Source of the DNA: Paraburkholderia aromaticivorans
Lineage (GTDB): Bacteria; Pseudomonadota; Gammaproteobacteria; Burkholderiales; Burkholderiaceae
DNA length: 64,000 bases
Reading direction: 5' to 3'
Assembly: GCF_002278075.1 (NCBI RefSeq)
Contig: NZ_CP022990.1
Coordinates: forward strand, 1,736,001 to 1,800,000
Both the position numbers and the translations under genes were made by a program. Positions 8,329 through 18,043 of this stretch are shown here, piece after piece. Below the pieces are notes generated by a model. It did not search any database and was not told the origin of the DNA. It saw only the letters and a list, made by a program, of their open reading frames with translations. The stretch's first letter is position 1. Every line of letters begins with the position of its first letter.

Positions 8329-10194
8329 TCAATGATCGAGATAGCCTCTCAAGTTATTGATACCGTCGGCGTGACGCAGCTTCTGCAATGCCTTGTTCTG
8401 GATCTGGCGAACCCGCTCACGGGTCACGTCGAACTGATCGCCGAGTTCTTCCAGTGTATGTTCGGAGACCGCATCGACGCCGAAGCGCAGTTTTAGCACT
8501 TTCGCTTCGCGCGGCGTCAGGACACCGAGCGCCGCGTCGATGGCCACCCGCAGATCGGCTTGCAGCAGTGCGTCGAGCGGCGCAAGCGCGGAAGGGTCTT
8601 CGACCATTTCGCCGAGCGTGGTGTCCGCGTCCTCGCCGATCGGCACATCGAGCGAGACGGGCTGCCTCGTGACCTTCTGCACGTTGCGCACCTTGTCCTC
8701 GCTCATGCCCAGGCGCGCCGCCAGTTCGCTGGAGCGGGCTTGCCGCCCGGTTTCCTGACGCATCTCACCCGCCACCCTTTTGACGCGGTGCATGGCGTCC
8801 GCCATATGCACGGGCACGCGTATCGTGCGGCCGTAGTCCGCGATTGCTCGCGAGACCGACTGCCGAATCCACCAGGTGGCATAGGTCGAGAACTTGAAGC
8901 CACGCCGGTATTCGAAACGGTCCACGGCCTTCATCAAGCCGATGTTGCCTTCCTGAACCAGATCGAGCAACGGCATGCCGCTCTGCACGTACTTCTTGGC
9001 AACCGACACAACGAGCCGAAGGTTCGCTTCGATCATCGCGCGGCGTGCCTCCTGCAGCTCGCGATCCGCCACATTCATTCTTCTGCTGATCCGTTTCAGC
9101 TCCTGCAACGATAAACGCTCGCGTGCCTCGATTTGCGCGAGTTTTTCCTGCTCACCATGAATCGACGGAGCGCAACGCATCAACGCCGCACTGCAAGCCG
9201 GCACCGCGGCGGCCGCGCGTGCCACCCAGTCGGGATCGGTTTCGCTTCCAACGAACGTTTCAACGAACACGTCACGCGGCATACCACTTTGATTGACGGC
9301 GATTCGCAAGACGTTTCTCTCGATTCCGCGAATCTCCTCGACCGCCTGCCGCACTTCGCCCGCGAGTTCGCCGATTGTCCGCGCACTGAAGCGGATCTGC
9401 CCGATTGTCGAAGCGATCAGCCCGAGCATGGCCTGCGCGGCATCGCGCTGACCGACACCTCCCGCCGCCGCTGCCCGCCACAAGGCAAGCCGTTCACGGA
9501 CCTGCGAAAAGATCTCAGTGCAGCTCGCCGTCAAGCGAATGACACGGGCTTCATCGGACTCGGCTGTACTGCCTGGCTCGCCAGCGAGAATTTCACCTTC
9601 TGCTTCCTCGGCCGCCTTAACCTGCCCTGTCGCAAGCACCTCGCTCGGGCGCGGCTCGAAGATTCCGTCGACCAGATCGTCTATATCGAGTTCGCCCGAT
9701 GCGACGCGATCCGCGCGCGCGAGTATCGCTTCGACCGTCGCGGGACGCGAGGCGATGACCTCCAGCATCTCCCGCAGGCAGGCTTCGATACGACGCGCGA
9801 CGTCAATTTCGCCTTCGCGCGTCAAGAGAGGGGTCGCGCCCATTTCACGCAGATAGGCACGCATGGGGTCCGCCGCCGGTCCGGGTTCGGACATGGCGAT
9901 GGTCAGCGCGGTGGCTGTTTCGTCTTCCGCGACGTCGTCGGGTGCTGTTTGCTGGGCGGCATCGCCGAGCAGAAGCGCGTCGCTGGCGGGAGCGCGATCG
10001 CGAACGGCAATGCCCACGTCGTTGAACGCCTTGACGATGCCTTCAACGGCATCTGCCGCTGCGACGCAATCCGGCAGGTGGTCGACTATCTCCGTGTGGG
10101 TGAGGAATCCGCGCTCCTTGCCGAGCTTCATCAACGCGCGTAGCTGCATTTCCCTTGAGTCTTGTTCCATCGACACGTGCACCGCTTTCTCCAT
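8329..10194 (-). CDS. rpoD: RpoD-type sigma-70 factor (divergent paralogue)
   Basis: A 621-residue group 1/2 sigma factor. It has a short region 1.1 ([17 protein letters not shown]), region 1.2 ([20 protein letters not shown]), a long non-conserved insert, and regions 2 to 4. Region 2 is well kept ([20 protein letters not shown], then [13 protein letters not shown] from 433). Region 4.2 has [19 protein letters not shown]. Compared with E. coli sigma-70, Thr440 is Ser (448), Glu458 is Asp and Glu591 is Gln (599). The -35 contacts Arg584, Glu585 and Arg588 are retained. These differences and the altered region 3.0 suggest a second RpoD beside the housekeeping one rather than the essential copy. 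It has no dnaG or rpsU neighbours. Confidence 0.88.
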   Translation of the reverse strand: MEKAVHVSMEQDSREMQLRALMKLGKERGFLTHTEIVDHLPDCVAAADAVEGIVKAFNDVGIAVRDRAPASDALLLGDAAQQTAPDDVAEDETATALTIAMSEPGPAADPMRAYLREMGATPLLTREGEIDVARRIEACLREMLEVIASRPATVEAILARADRVASGELDIDDLVDGIFEPRPSEVLATGQVKAAEEAEGEILAGEPGSTAESDEARVIRLTASCTEIFSQVRERLALWRAAAAGGVGQRDAAQAMLGLIASTIGQIRFSARTIGELAGEVRQAVEEIRGIERNVLRIAVNQSGMPRDVFVETFVGSETDPDWVARAAAAVPACSAALMRCAPSIHGEQEKLAQIEARERLSLQELKRISRRMNVADRELQEARRAMIEANLRLVVSVAKKYVQSGMPLLDLVQEGNIGLMKAVDRFEYRRGFKFSTYATWWIRQSVSRAIADYGRTIRVPVHMADAMHRVKRVAGEMRQETGRQARSSELAARLGMSEDKVRNVQKVTRQPVSLDVPIGEDADTTLGEMVEDPSALAPLDALLQADLRVAIDAALGVLTPREAKVLKLRFGVDAVSEHTLEELGDQFDVTRERVRQIQNKALQKLRHADGINNLRGYLDH

Positions 10195-10482
10195 CCTGGC
10201 TGCATGCCTCTACAAGCAAGGTCGACGCGCGTAGCCGCATGCGTTGGGTGGCGCCGACGCACCGGCACGGCGCCGATAGCGCGCAAACGCCGAGTGTTTC
10301 AGTAAAAAATTCTAGAAGTGTTGTACAGGTAGATCAATCGGACATCGAAAGAACATGCGTTCCAGATTGAACAACAATGATGCGGTCTACCGCTCGCGTG
10401 ACAGTATCCCGACCACCTTCGCCGGCGCCGATCAGGCGGCGGCGAAGGCGGACAGGACATCCTCCGGCGTCAAACTGGCCGG

Positions 10483-11643
10483 TTAGAACATGTGCAGCAA
10501 CGCGACGCGGTAAACCATCTGGTTGCGTCCCGAAGAAACGTCGGCCGAGCCAGGAATGTTGGCAAAGTCGAAATCGGTGCCCGTATTCGCGCTGATTGCG
10601 TGCTGATAGGCACCTTCGGCAAACACGGAAGTACGCGACGACAGATCGTAGTTGAGCTTCAGGCTAAGCTGATGCCACTTGGGATCGAATTGACCCACCG
10701 TCGAGGAAAGACGCGCCTGGGTATAGGTGTAGCACGCGCCGAGATACAGCGCGGGGGTGAAGTGATACAAGCCGCTCACTTCGAAGTTGTCGAACTTCCA
10801 GGCGTTCCATGTGCCGCCGGCTGGTTGCGTGGTGCCCGTGAAGTACGCATTTGCCGTCGGATCGTAAACATCGACGTGCGAGTACGCGAGGCCGACCAGC
10901 GCCTTGCCGATCGTGTAGTTGACGCCGATGCCGATGTTCTGCTGTGAGCGGGCGTTGAATGTATTGTCGCTGGTCACCGCGCCAGCCGAGTTGGCGGGCG
11001 CAACCACGGCGGAACTCGCGTTGTTCAGCTTGAGATACGATGCGCCGATTTGCAGTCCGCCGTTCTGGTACTGCGCACCGAAGCCATACAGCCTGTTATT
11101 CGAAAAGCCGCCCGCCTGATTGCTGAATGCGTACATGCCTTCGGCCGTGAAACCATGAATGCTCGGCGTGACGTATTTGATCGAGTTGTTGACGCGGAAC
11201 GAATAGTCGGTGTTGTCGTTGTCGTAGGGATGCGCGAAGAGATAGCCGGTCCAGTTGCCATTCGCCGTCATCGGCGAAAACATATCGACGCTCGGGTCGT
11301 ACTGGCGCCCGAAGGTCAGCGTGCCGTATTGATCGGACGCAATGCCGACGAACGCCTGGCGGCCGAACTCCCTGCCGCCCTGGCCCATTTTGCCGGTGTT
11401 CACGTCAAAGCCGCTTTCGAGCTGGAATATGGCGTGATACCCGGCACCGAGGTCTTCGGTGCCCTTCAGGCCCCAGCGGCTTCCGTAGTCATAGCCGCTT
11501 TGCATCTGGTACGCATCATGCCCTCGCGCATTGGTCGTGTAATTGAAGCCATCTTCAATCTTCCCGTAAAGCGTCACGCTGCTTTGCGCATGTACGGCTG
11601 TCGCAAGCGTGATTGCGGACAGCGCCACGCCGATTTGTTTCAT
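10483..11643 (-). CDS. Gram-negative trimeric porin
   Basis: A 386-residue outer-membrane porin of the Burkholderia type. The start at 11643 gives a classical signal peptide (MKQIGVALSAITLATAVHA) followed by QSSVTLYGKIEDGF, the first barrel strand. The open frame reaches 11769 but the extra 42 residues look like untranslated leader. Family landmarks are SRWGLKGTEDLGAG, AIFQLESGFDVNTG, QAFVGIASDQYGTLTFGRQY and a C-terminal strand ending in HMF. It is expected to allow passive uptake of small hydrophilic solutes. It resembles the porin at 3818-5068, sharing the AHPYDNDN loop sequence, so the two probably arose by duplication. Confidence 0.92.
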   Translation of the reverse strand: MKQIGVALSAITLATAVHAQSSVTLYGKIEDGFNYTTNARGHDAYQMQSGYDYGSRWGLKGTEDLGAGYHAIFQLESGFDVNTGKMGQGGREFGRQAFVGIASDQYGTLTFGRQYDPSVDMFSPMTANGNWTGYLFAHPYDNDNTDYSFRVNNSIKYVTPSIHGFTAEGMYAFSNQAGGFSNNRLYGFGAQYQNGGLQIGASYLKLNNASSAVVAPANSAGAVTSDNTFNARSQQNIGIGVNYTIGKALVGLAYSHVDVYDPTANAYFTGTTQPAGGTWNAWKFDNFEVSGLYHFTPALYLGACYTYTQARLSSTVGQFDPKWHQLSLKLNYDLSSRTSVFAEGAYQHAISANTGTDFDFANIPGSADVSSGRNQMVYRVALLHMF

Positions 11644-11922
11644 CACCACCGCTAATCCCCTTCCGTTGAATGTTTTGAATACCTTCGTTCTTTGTCGGCC
11701 AACAATGTCGTCATGCAGCACGGCATGTAAGACATTCGATTGATCGATGCCAAACGTTAAGTGATCCAAATTTCTTCGCGTATCGGCGAATTCGGAAGAG
11801 TCCTTTCCAACCAGCGCAATAACCCGGTCTGAAGCGGTGTTTCATCGGCCTGCAAGCCGCTCGCGTGCTATTGCGAGCGAACGGCCACGGGGTGTCCTTA
11901 CGCGTTGACTTGCGGCAGGCAC

Positions 11923-12225
11923 TTATTTACGGGGTCCGCCGGACTCCGACGTGCCTTGGTCCGCGTCGCCATAGCCGCTCTGCGCAGCCGCGCCGGCTGC
12001 GGCATGACGCGCAGCGACCGTGGCTTCGGCGGCAAGGATATCGTCCGGGTAGTGCGGGTCGCTGCCCGCGCCGGGGTGCCACCCTGCCAGTTCTAGTTCA
12101 ACCAGTTCCGCTCTGACCTGAGCACGCGTTAGAGGCGTCGCCGATTGTGCGAACGCGAATGCGGGAATAACGGCGCCGAGCGCGATGGAAGCGGCGAGCA
12201 CGCCACGTTGGAACGTAAGCTTCAT
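11923..12225 (-). CDS. DUF4148 domain-containing exported protein
   Basis: A 100-residue exported protein, paralogue of the one at 7836-8168. It has a signal peptide (MKLTFQRGVLAASIALGAV, cleavage after AFAFA) and then the DUF4148 block LTRAQVRAELVELELAGWHP with GSDPHYPDDILAAEA. The tail is Gly/Ser-rich. The ATG is well placed. It lies between the porin and a zinc-ribbon gene and is in the same direction as both. No function is established for this family. Confidence 0.85.
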   Translation of the reverse strand: MKLTFQRGVLAASIALGAVIPAFAFAQSATPLTRAQVRAELVELELAGWHPGAGSDPHYPDDILAAEATVAARHAAAGAAAQSGYGDADQGTSESGGPRK

Positions 12226-12507
12226 GTTGAACGACCTCGTGGGGACGTGATGGTTTGAGCAGCAGCCAGTGTTTCAACTGGCTCGCGCAGTCTAGCCATA
12301 TCCCCGCGAATCGGTAACCGCCTCGCCCGGAAAGAATTGTTTCCGAAAACGTGCTGATTCAGGCACCACTCGCGCCAGCGGCAACTCGAATCCACGCACC
12401 GTTCAACGCTGCGGCGATGCTTTGACTGTCATGCCGAATCTCCCGGCGGGTGATGCGGGAACGGCAATGCGCCGCGAGGCAATGTGCCCGCACCGTGGCG
12501 GCGGAAG

Positions 12508-12750
12508 CTACCGCACCGCCCAGACGAAACCGCACTCTTTGCAAACCACGACGGCCGCTAACCGAGCCTCGATATGCGCCGATCGTGCTTGCTCATTGCT
12601 GGAAAAGCAGAGCGACTCACCGATTTCCCCCTCATACGCATACGTCAGATCGGGCGAGTCGCATAGAACACATTCCGCAGGGACATGCGCCTGAACGGAT
12701 CGCGCGCCGATATCACGTGAAGGAGCGGGCTGAACTGGCGTTTGCGTCAT
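12508..12750 (-). CDS. small zinc-ribbon-like protein
   Basis: An 80-residue cytoplasmic protein with a CVLC pair (28-31) and a CKEC pair near the C-terminus (about 71-74), the spacing expected of a zinc ribbon. Between them are charged and hydrophobic segments without a clear motif. The last residues GFVWAVR follow the second pair, as in many ribbon proteins. I do not recognise a named family. It precedes hpnL in position but ends up downstream in transcription, so it could be a loose last member of the hopanoid unit; the 123-bp gap makes this uncertain. Confidence 0.55.
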   Translation of the reverse strand: MTQTPVQPAPSRDIGARSVQAHVPAECVLCDSPDLTYAYEGEIGESLCFSSNEQARSAHIEARLAAVVVCKECGFVWAVR

Positions 12751-12873
12751 CTATGCTTTTCTACCTTGCTAGTGTGTTGTACGGCCGGCGCGGCATGGCT
12801 TGCCGCGTCGAACATCGTCAATGCGTTCCAATGCCCCTCGGGGAAAGGGCACACGTGGCGTGACGAATGAAGT

Positions 12874-13878
12874 CTAGGCCACGTTCCGCGGCCCCTCGCT
12901 CATGTGTCTGTCGTGGCTTTTGCGCCCACGCGCGATTTCCGCCACCTGCCATGAAACCAGCGCAATGCAGCCGAATATCACCTCGCGCGCCCGCTTGACG
13001 AGCGCCAGCGACAACGCCGCCTCCCGATCCACACCGACCACCAGCGCGAGAAGCAGGACTGCCGCTTCCTGCACGCCAAGACCTGCCGGCACCATAAACG
13101 CCGCATGACGCACGGCTTGCGTCAAGGCTTCGATTGCCAACGCGCCGCTCGCCGGCACCGGATGTCCCAACATGGCCAGAGCCCAGTATGTTTCCAGCGC
13201 ACCTAAAACGTACCCGGCGAACTGCCAGAGAAATGCGCCTAGCAGCAGACCTGTGCGGGACATCAGTGCGTCGATATCCGCGTCGAGCCGTTTTCCGTCG
13301 ATATCGCGCAGCAACGGGTGCGCGCGGCCCAGCAGTTTCGCCGCGAAGCCCTCGATCCGGTGAAAGACCCGGCCGCGACGAAGGAGCACGACCGTCAGAA
13401 CCGGTAGCGGCATTGAGAGCGCCAAGGCGAGTGCGATTGTCTTGATCGCGCTGACCTGATGCGTCGATATCGCGATCAGGACGAGCCCAAGCGCGGAGAA
13501 CACGTATTGCACGGCCATCGTGACCAGTACCTCGACAACGACCGACGCACTGACCACGCTTGTGTCAGGGATGCGCCAGCGCGCGAGGCCGATGCCGACA
13601 ATCTCGCCACCGATGCTCGCAACCGGCAGCAGCCGGCTGACCGCCTCGCGCACCGCCGCGACCCACCAGAGAAACGGCAGTGAGGCGCGCTTGCCGAGCA
13701 ACAGGCACCACGCATATGCGTCGAGTAACAATGGCAGTGCGTGTAACGGCAGCAGCCACAGCAGCCCGAAACCCGCATTAGCAACCACATGCATGACATC
13801 GCCGGCACCTTCATGCAACACGAGCGCAATGAGTGTCGCAATGCCGACCGGCAATCCTATCCAACGTAGCCATTTCAT
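12874..13878 (-). CDS. hpnL: hopanoid-associated membrane protein HpnL
   Basis: A 334-residue polytopic inner-membrane protein of the lysylphosphatidylglycerol-synthase transmembrane (UPF0104-like) superfamily, of the HpnL type. Hydrophobic segments span the whole length. Typical motifs are VREAVSRLLPVASIGGEIVG and the C-terminal AFMVPAGLGVQEAAVLLLA. It follows hpnK by five bases, and the order hpnI-J-K-L fixes the assignment. HpnL has no demonstrated enzymatic step; as a membrane protein it may help to move or position hopanoids. That role is inference from family and context. Confidence 0.88.
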   Translation of the reverse strand: MKWLRWIGLPVGIATLIALVLHEGAGDVMHVVANAGFGLLWLLPLHALPLLLDAYAWCLLLGKRASLPFLWWVAAVREAVSRLLPVASIGGEIVGIGLARWRIPDTSVVSASVVVEVLVTMAVQYVFSALGLVLIAISTHQVSAIKTIALALALSMPLPVLTVVLLRRGRVFHRIEGFAAKLLGRAHPLLRDIDGKRLDADIDALMSRTGLLLGAFLWQFAGYVLGALETYWALAMLGHPVPASGALAIEALTQAVRHAAFMVPAGLGVQEAAVLLLALVVGVDREAALSLALVKRAREVIFGCIALVSWQVAEIARGRKSHDRHMSEGPRNVA

Positions 13879-13883
13879 GACGG

Positions 13884-14726
13884 CTAACCGCGCTGCGCGA
13901 GGAGATCGACAAAGCCGCCGCGTGTCGCACCCGCAGCACTGATCGCATCCGCCACACGCGGGGACAGCAGCGCGTTGAGCTCATCCGCATGACGGTAGGA
14001 CTGCATTCCGGGCGTCAATGGCGCATCGCCCCGTGTCGCCGGGTGGCAATAGATTTCGCCGACACCACCGGGCAACCGTTCGAGCGCTGCAAGCCAGGCC
14101 GACTCGCTCATGCGCCCGGTGTCCGCGAGACCGAATACATAGTCGTTATGTGCGATGCCGGCGCGGTCGAGCCGCGTGCGCACCAGGTTCATCCATGGCC
14201 GCAACCAGAGTGGCGCATCGGGCTCGCTCGGCAAACGCATTGCGCGCATTCCGAAGTCGCGCCCGATCTCGAGGATCAGAGAAAGCACCGTTGGATGCAG
14301 GTGAAAATGCTTGTGCGTGTTGACGTGATCGAGTGTCAAACCGGTCTTCGCAAACGCCGCGAACTGCGCGCGGATTTCCAGGGCAAGCTGTGCGCGGACG
14401 TGCGGCAGAAAGTAGAACCGGAAGCCGTCGCGCACCATGTTGCTGCCGAACCGGCCCTCGGCATCCACCAGCGCGGGAATCGTCTCGCGTGGCAGCAGAG
14501 CCATGCCATCGGCGAGAACCAGATGCAAGCCGACGCACAGCCCTGGAAGCGAGCGGGCCCGCGCAATGGCATCGTCGGCGGCAGGCGCGCCGACCATCAG
14601 GCTCGCCGCCGTCAATACACCGTTCCGGTAAGCGAGCTCAACCGCTTCGTTGACGCGAGGGTGCAAGCCGAAATCATCGGCCGTAATAATCAGCATCCGC
14701 TGACGCAAGCGATCACGACCGATCAT
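13884..14726 (-). CDS. hpnK: hopanoid head-group deacetylase HpnK (YdjC/ChbG family)
   Basis: A 280-residue carbohydrate deacetylase of the YdjC/ChbG family. In Burkholderia hopanoid synthesis HpnK is reported to remove the acetyl group of the GlcNAc attached to bacteriohopanetetrol, giving the glucosamine form. The metal site is visible: TADDFGLHPRVNEAV near the N-terminus (D17-D18) and the His-rich DHVNTHKHFHLHPT. The ATG at 14726 overlaps the hpnJ stop as ATGA, which supports this start over the internal Met11 and implies translational coupling. The length is normal for the family. Confidence 0.92.
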   Translation of the reverse strand: MIGRDRLRQRMLIITADDFGLHPRVNEAVELAYRNGVLTAASLMVGAPAADDAIARARSLPGLCVGLHLVLADGMALLPRETIPALVDAEGRFGSNMVRDGFRFYFLPHVRAQLALEIRAQFAAFAKTGLTLDHVNTHKHFHLHPTVLSLILEIGRDFGMRAMRLPSEPDAPLWLRPWMNLVRTRLDRAGIAHNDYVFGLADTGRMSESAWLAALERLPGGVGEIYCHPATRGDAPLTPGMQSYRHADELNALLSPRVADAISAAGATRGGFVDLLAQRG

Positions 14727-16144
14727 GCCTCGTGCGCGCGCAGGAACCGGAAGAATTCGACGCCTTCACGCAGGCGCCGCTTCATCATGTCCCAACTCGT
14801 GAGCATCTCGCGCAGGATTTCCCAGATCTTCGAGGGCCGGAAATAGAAACGCTTGTAGAAATTTTCGAGCTGATGGTAAATCTCGTCGCGCGACAGATGC
14901 GGATAGCCGATCGCCGCGAGCTGCACCCCCGACTTGCTGACCAGGTTGATCACCTTGTTCTCTTCGAGCCAGCCGTTTTCGACCGCCTGGTTGTACAGCG
15001 TCGTGCCCGGATACGGCGCGGCGAGCGACACCTGAATGGTGTGCGGGTTGATCTCCTTGGCGTACTCGATCGTCTTCTGGATCGTGTCCTGCGTCTCGCC
15101 CGGCAGACCGAGAATGAAGGTGCCGTGAATCTTGATGCCGAGTTTGCGGCAATCGTCGCTGAAGCGGCGCGCGATGTCCGTGCGCAAACCCTTCTTGATG
15201 TTCAGCAGGATCTGGTCGTCGCCCGACTCGTAGCCGACCAGCAGCAGGCGCAGGCCGTTTTCCTTCATGATCTTCAGCGTCGAGTACGGCACGTTCGCCT
15301 TCGCGTTGCACGACCACGTCACGCCCAGCTGCCCAAGACCGCGGGCGATTTCCTCGACGCGCGGCTTGAAGTCGGTGAAGGTGTCGTCGTCGAACATGAT
15401 CTCCTTGACTTCAGGCATGTTGTCGCGAATCCACTTCACTTCGGCCAGCACGTTCTCCACCGAGCGCGTGCGGTAACGATGGCCGCCCACGGTCTGCGGC
15501 CACAGGCAGAAGGTGCATTTGGAGCGGCAGCCGCGGCCCGTGTAGATGGACACGTACGGGTGCTTCAGGTAGCCGATGAAGTAGTTCTCGATCTTCAGGT
15601 CGCGCTTGTAGACGGGCGCCACGAACGGCAGTTCGTCCATGTTCTCGAGGATCGGACGCGCCTCGTTGTGCTCGATCGAGCCGTCCGCGGCGCGATAGCT
15701 GAGGCCCTTGATCTGCGCCAATGGCTTGCCTTCGGCGACTTCCTGACACGTAATGTCGAACTCTTCGCGGCACACGAAATCGATCGCTTCAGTGGCCGTC
15801 AGCGAATTGTGGGGATCGACGGCGACCTTCGCGCCCACCATGCCGATCAATATGGACGGTTTGCGCTTCTTCAGGTCTTCGGCGAACAGCGCGTCGGTGG
15901 GAAAGGACGGCGTGCTGGTGTGGATCACTACCAGATCGTATTGCTGCGCAATGCCCAGCGTTTCCTCGACCGACAAACCATCGGCCGGAGCATCGAGTAC
16001 GCGGCTGTCCGGCACCAGCGCGGCGGGTTGCGCGAGCCACGTCGGATACCAGAATGAGCGGACTTCGCGTTTGGCCTGATAGCGCGAACCCGCGCCGCCA
16101 TCAAAGCCGTCATACGATGGTGCCTGCAAAAAGAGCGCTTTCAT
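14723..16144 (-). CDS. hpnJ: B12-binding-type radical SAM enzyme HpnJ
   Basis: A 473-residue radical SAM protein. The N-terminal third is a cobalamin-binding-like domain, and the SAM domain has C206-x3-C210-x2-C213 (CRSKCTFC) for the 4Fe-4S cluster. It is expected to be cytoplasmic and membrane-associated. In the hopanoid pathway HpnJ is reported to contract the glucosamine ring of the head group into the cyclitol ether. It lies between hpnI and hpnK, overlapping hpnK by ATGA. Motifs such as EIMFDDDTFTDF and GTFILGLPGETQDT are typical of this group. The assignment is firm because family and neighbours agree. Confidence 0.93.
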   Translation of the reverse strand: MKALFLQAPSYDGFDGGAGSRYQAKREVRSFWYPTWLAQPAALVPDSRVLDAPADGLSVEETLGIAQQYDLVVIHTSTPSFPTDALFAEDLKKRKPSILIGMVGAKVAVDPHNSLTATEAIDFVCREEFDITCQEVAEGKPLAQIKGLSYRAADGSIEHNEARPILENMDELPFVAPVYKRDLKIENYFIGYLKHPYVSIYTGRGCRSKCTFCLWPQTVGGHRYRTRSVENVLAEVKWIRDNMPEVKEIMFDDDTFTDFKPRVEEIARGLGQLGVTWSCNAKANVPYSTLKIMKENGLRLLLVGYESGDDQILLNIKKGLRTDIARRFSDDCRKLGIKIHGTFILGLPGETQDTIQKTIEYAKEINPHTIQVSLAAPYPGTTLYNQAVENGWLEENKVINLVSKSGVQLAAIGYPHLSRDEIYHQLENFYKRFYFRPSKIWEILREMLTSWDMMKRRLREGVEFFRFLRAHEA

Positions 16145-16210
16145 GAGTGGTCCGCCAACTTGCTTTCAATAAGGAAAATTTCACACCGCGGGCGCGAAAT
16201 GTATGTAATG

Positions 16211-17455
16211 TCAAAGTCCATCGGATGCATCGGTGAAATCCAGCGCCTTCATAACGGAGGGATTGATCGAGTTGCTGGACGACGCAACTGGCACGCGCGC
16301 TCCACGCCATACGACGTGAGAGCCGAACGCTCCAGCAAGCCATTGCAAAGCCAATAACGTATCACGGAGCGGCACGAGCGGCAGATCTCGCCAGAACGAC
16401 CGCGAATGACGCGTGGCGCGTGCGTGGAGCATTATCCGCGCGGCCGCACCCACGGCCGAATTGACGACCATCGCCGTGGCCGCCCAGGGATGCGCGCCCG
16501 CCTCCGCGCCCGAGTGGAAATTCAACGCCAGCCACGCACCGGCTACGAGCCACGGCGTGGCAAACGTGATGACCAGCGACGCGAACCCCGGCTGGTTCAC
16601 CGATCTGATCGTACGCAGCCAGCGCGTTTCCCTCAACCATAACGAGGCGAACGTGGGCTCGATGACGTCGGTCGCCACCATCACGGGTGAGAGCACCGTG
16701 CGAAGTCCAAGGTTGCGGACGTGCTCGGCGAGCCAGTAGTCGTCGGCAAGGCAATCTTTCAGCACATCGAAACCGCCGATACGCTCGAGCGTCGTGCGCC
16801 GTAATGCGAGAGTCGCGCCAAAGCCGAACCGTCGAGAGCCAACGGCATGCGCGACCCGCACTGACGGAGCAAACCACTCGTTAATGAAGAGCGCGCCCAG
16901 ACGCGGCCAGAAACCACCTACGCTCTGAGCGACGTAAAGACACGTCACCACACCCACGCCCGCATCGGCGAGCGGCGCGGAGACAGTACGTAAATAGTCC
17001 GGGTTGACTGCGATATCGCTGTCGGCAATCACGATAATGTCGTATTTTGCCCGCTCAGCCATATTGATGAGATTGCTCACCTTCAGGTTGCTGCCGTGCA
17101 CGCGGGAGTCGATTGCCAGTTCGATATCGTGACCCGGATAGGCAGCCTGCAAACGCCTCACAACTGGAATGGCGGCATCGTCGGGCGATGACACGCCAAA
17201 CAGAATCTGGAAGTGGGAATGCGTCTGTTCGCAGAACGTGGCGAGATTCTCATATAACCTCGGCTCCGCACCGCATAAGGGCTTCAATACACTGACGCCG
17301 TCGACTAATGCGCTGTATCGCTGGAAACGTTGACTGCCCGCGCGACTCGCGCGCAGAAAAGGTGTCGCGACCGCGGCGACGACTATGTAGAGCGTGGCCA
17401 TGAAACACAGCACCACCAGCGACCACTGGAAAGCAGACAAGACAACGTGCATCAT
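16211..17455 (-). CDS. hpnI: hopanoid glycosyltransferase HpnI (GT21-like)
   Basis: A 414-residue membrane glycosyltransferase related to ceramide glucosyltransferase. It has an N-terminal membrane helix, a GT-A domain and C-terminal hydrophobic segments. Catalytic motifs are DSD (145-147), DD (238-239) and RETRW (275-279), which is the D1,D2,D3,(Q/R)xxRW signature of processive-type GT-A enzymes. In Burkholderia HpnI adds N-acetylglucosamine to bacteriohopanetetrol, the first head-group step. It is the first gene of the hpnIJKL unit, with 66 bp before hpnJ. No strong ribosome site is visible before the paired ATGs at 17455/17452. Confidence 0.92.
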   Translation of the reverse strand: MMHVVLSAFQWSLVVLCFMATLYIVVAAVATPFLRASRAGSQRFQRYSALVDGVSVLKPLCGAEPRLYENLATFCEQTHSHFQILFGVSSPDDAAIPVVRRLQAAYPGHDIELAIDSRVHGSNLKVSNLINMAERAKYDIIVIADSDIAVNPDYLRTVSAPLADAGVGVVTCLYVAQSVGGFWPRLGALFINEWFAPSVRVAHAVGSRRFGFGATLALRRTTLERIGGFDVLKDCLADDYWLAEHVRNLGLRTVLSPVMVATDVIEPTFASLWLRETRWLRTIRSVNQPGFASLVITFATPWLVAGAWLALNFHSGAEAGAHPWAATAMVVNSAVGAAARIMLHARATRHSRSFWRDLPLVPLRDTLLALQWLAGAFGSHVVWRGARVPVASSSNSINPSVMKALDFTDASDGL

Positions 17456-18043
17456 TGGACAGTACCCCGTGCTACTTTCACCGACGACCGCGCCAATCGG
17501 TCAGAACGCATCTAATTCAGCCGCCTGTCGGAAAGCAACATCAGTTTTGATCGGATCCCGCGACGGCAGTGGTGACGAATCCCGCCTTTTTGATCTGGCG
17601 CAATGCTCTTGCAATTGCCTTGTCGATGGTCTCGCCGTAAACCGGAATACTTCCTGGTTGGGCGCGACGGCATATTAAACGCCGCCCCGATCCCGGTAAA
17701 CGCAGGAACCGCTAAAAGACCTTTCCAGAAATGAGCTGGTACGACACGTTTCGCATATCACGCAAAGCCAAAACGCCCTGCTAAAAATTCTAACGGCTTT
17801 CTCGAAATAAAGCACTTCCCCATCATCCTTTCACTTCGAAAGCGTCCGATTTACTCACCGTTTCGACAACAGTCTCTTCCTGCGATATCGACGAATACAG
17901 CCTGATCATCCACCTAGAATGGCGATTAACAGGTGCGGCGCCCCGCCCTGCGTATCGATGATGTGATGGCAATTTCCACGAAAGCGCGCCCCTGTCAAAA
18001 AGCGCGGCCGATATTCACCCAGCAAAGCTCTCCTGGAGTCTTT
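17456..18043. other. divergent intergenic region, hpnI / BON protein
   Basis: A 588-bp stretch with no credible gene; the short frames in it lack ribosome sites and family features. It should hold the hpnI promoter and the BON-protein promoter. The section from about 17740 to 17900 is richer in A+T than its surroundings. The BON ribosome site is GGAG near 18035. I see no convincing dyad or known operator. Confidence 0.4.

Noticed and set aside
14732..16057. A 441-residue open frame on the plus strand
   Set aside because: It is antisense to hpnJ, which is clearly real by its CxxxCxxC motif.
17933..18043. N-terminal extension of the BON protein to 17933
   Set aside because: The extension hides a normal signal peptide and lacks a ribosome site; the ATG at 18044 fits better.
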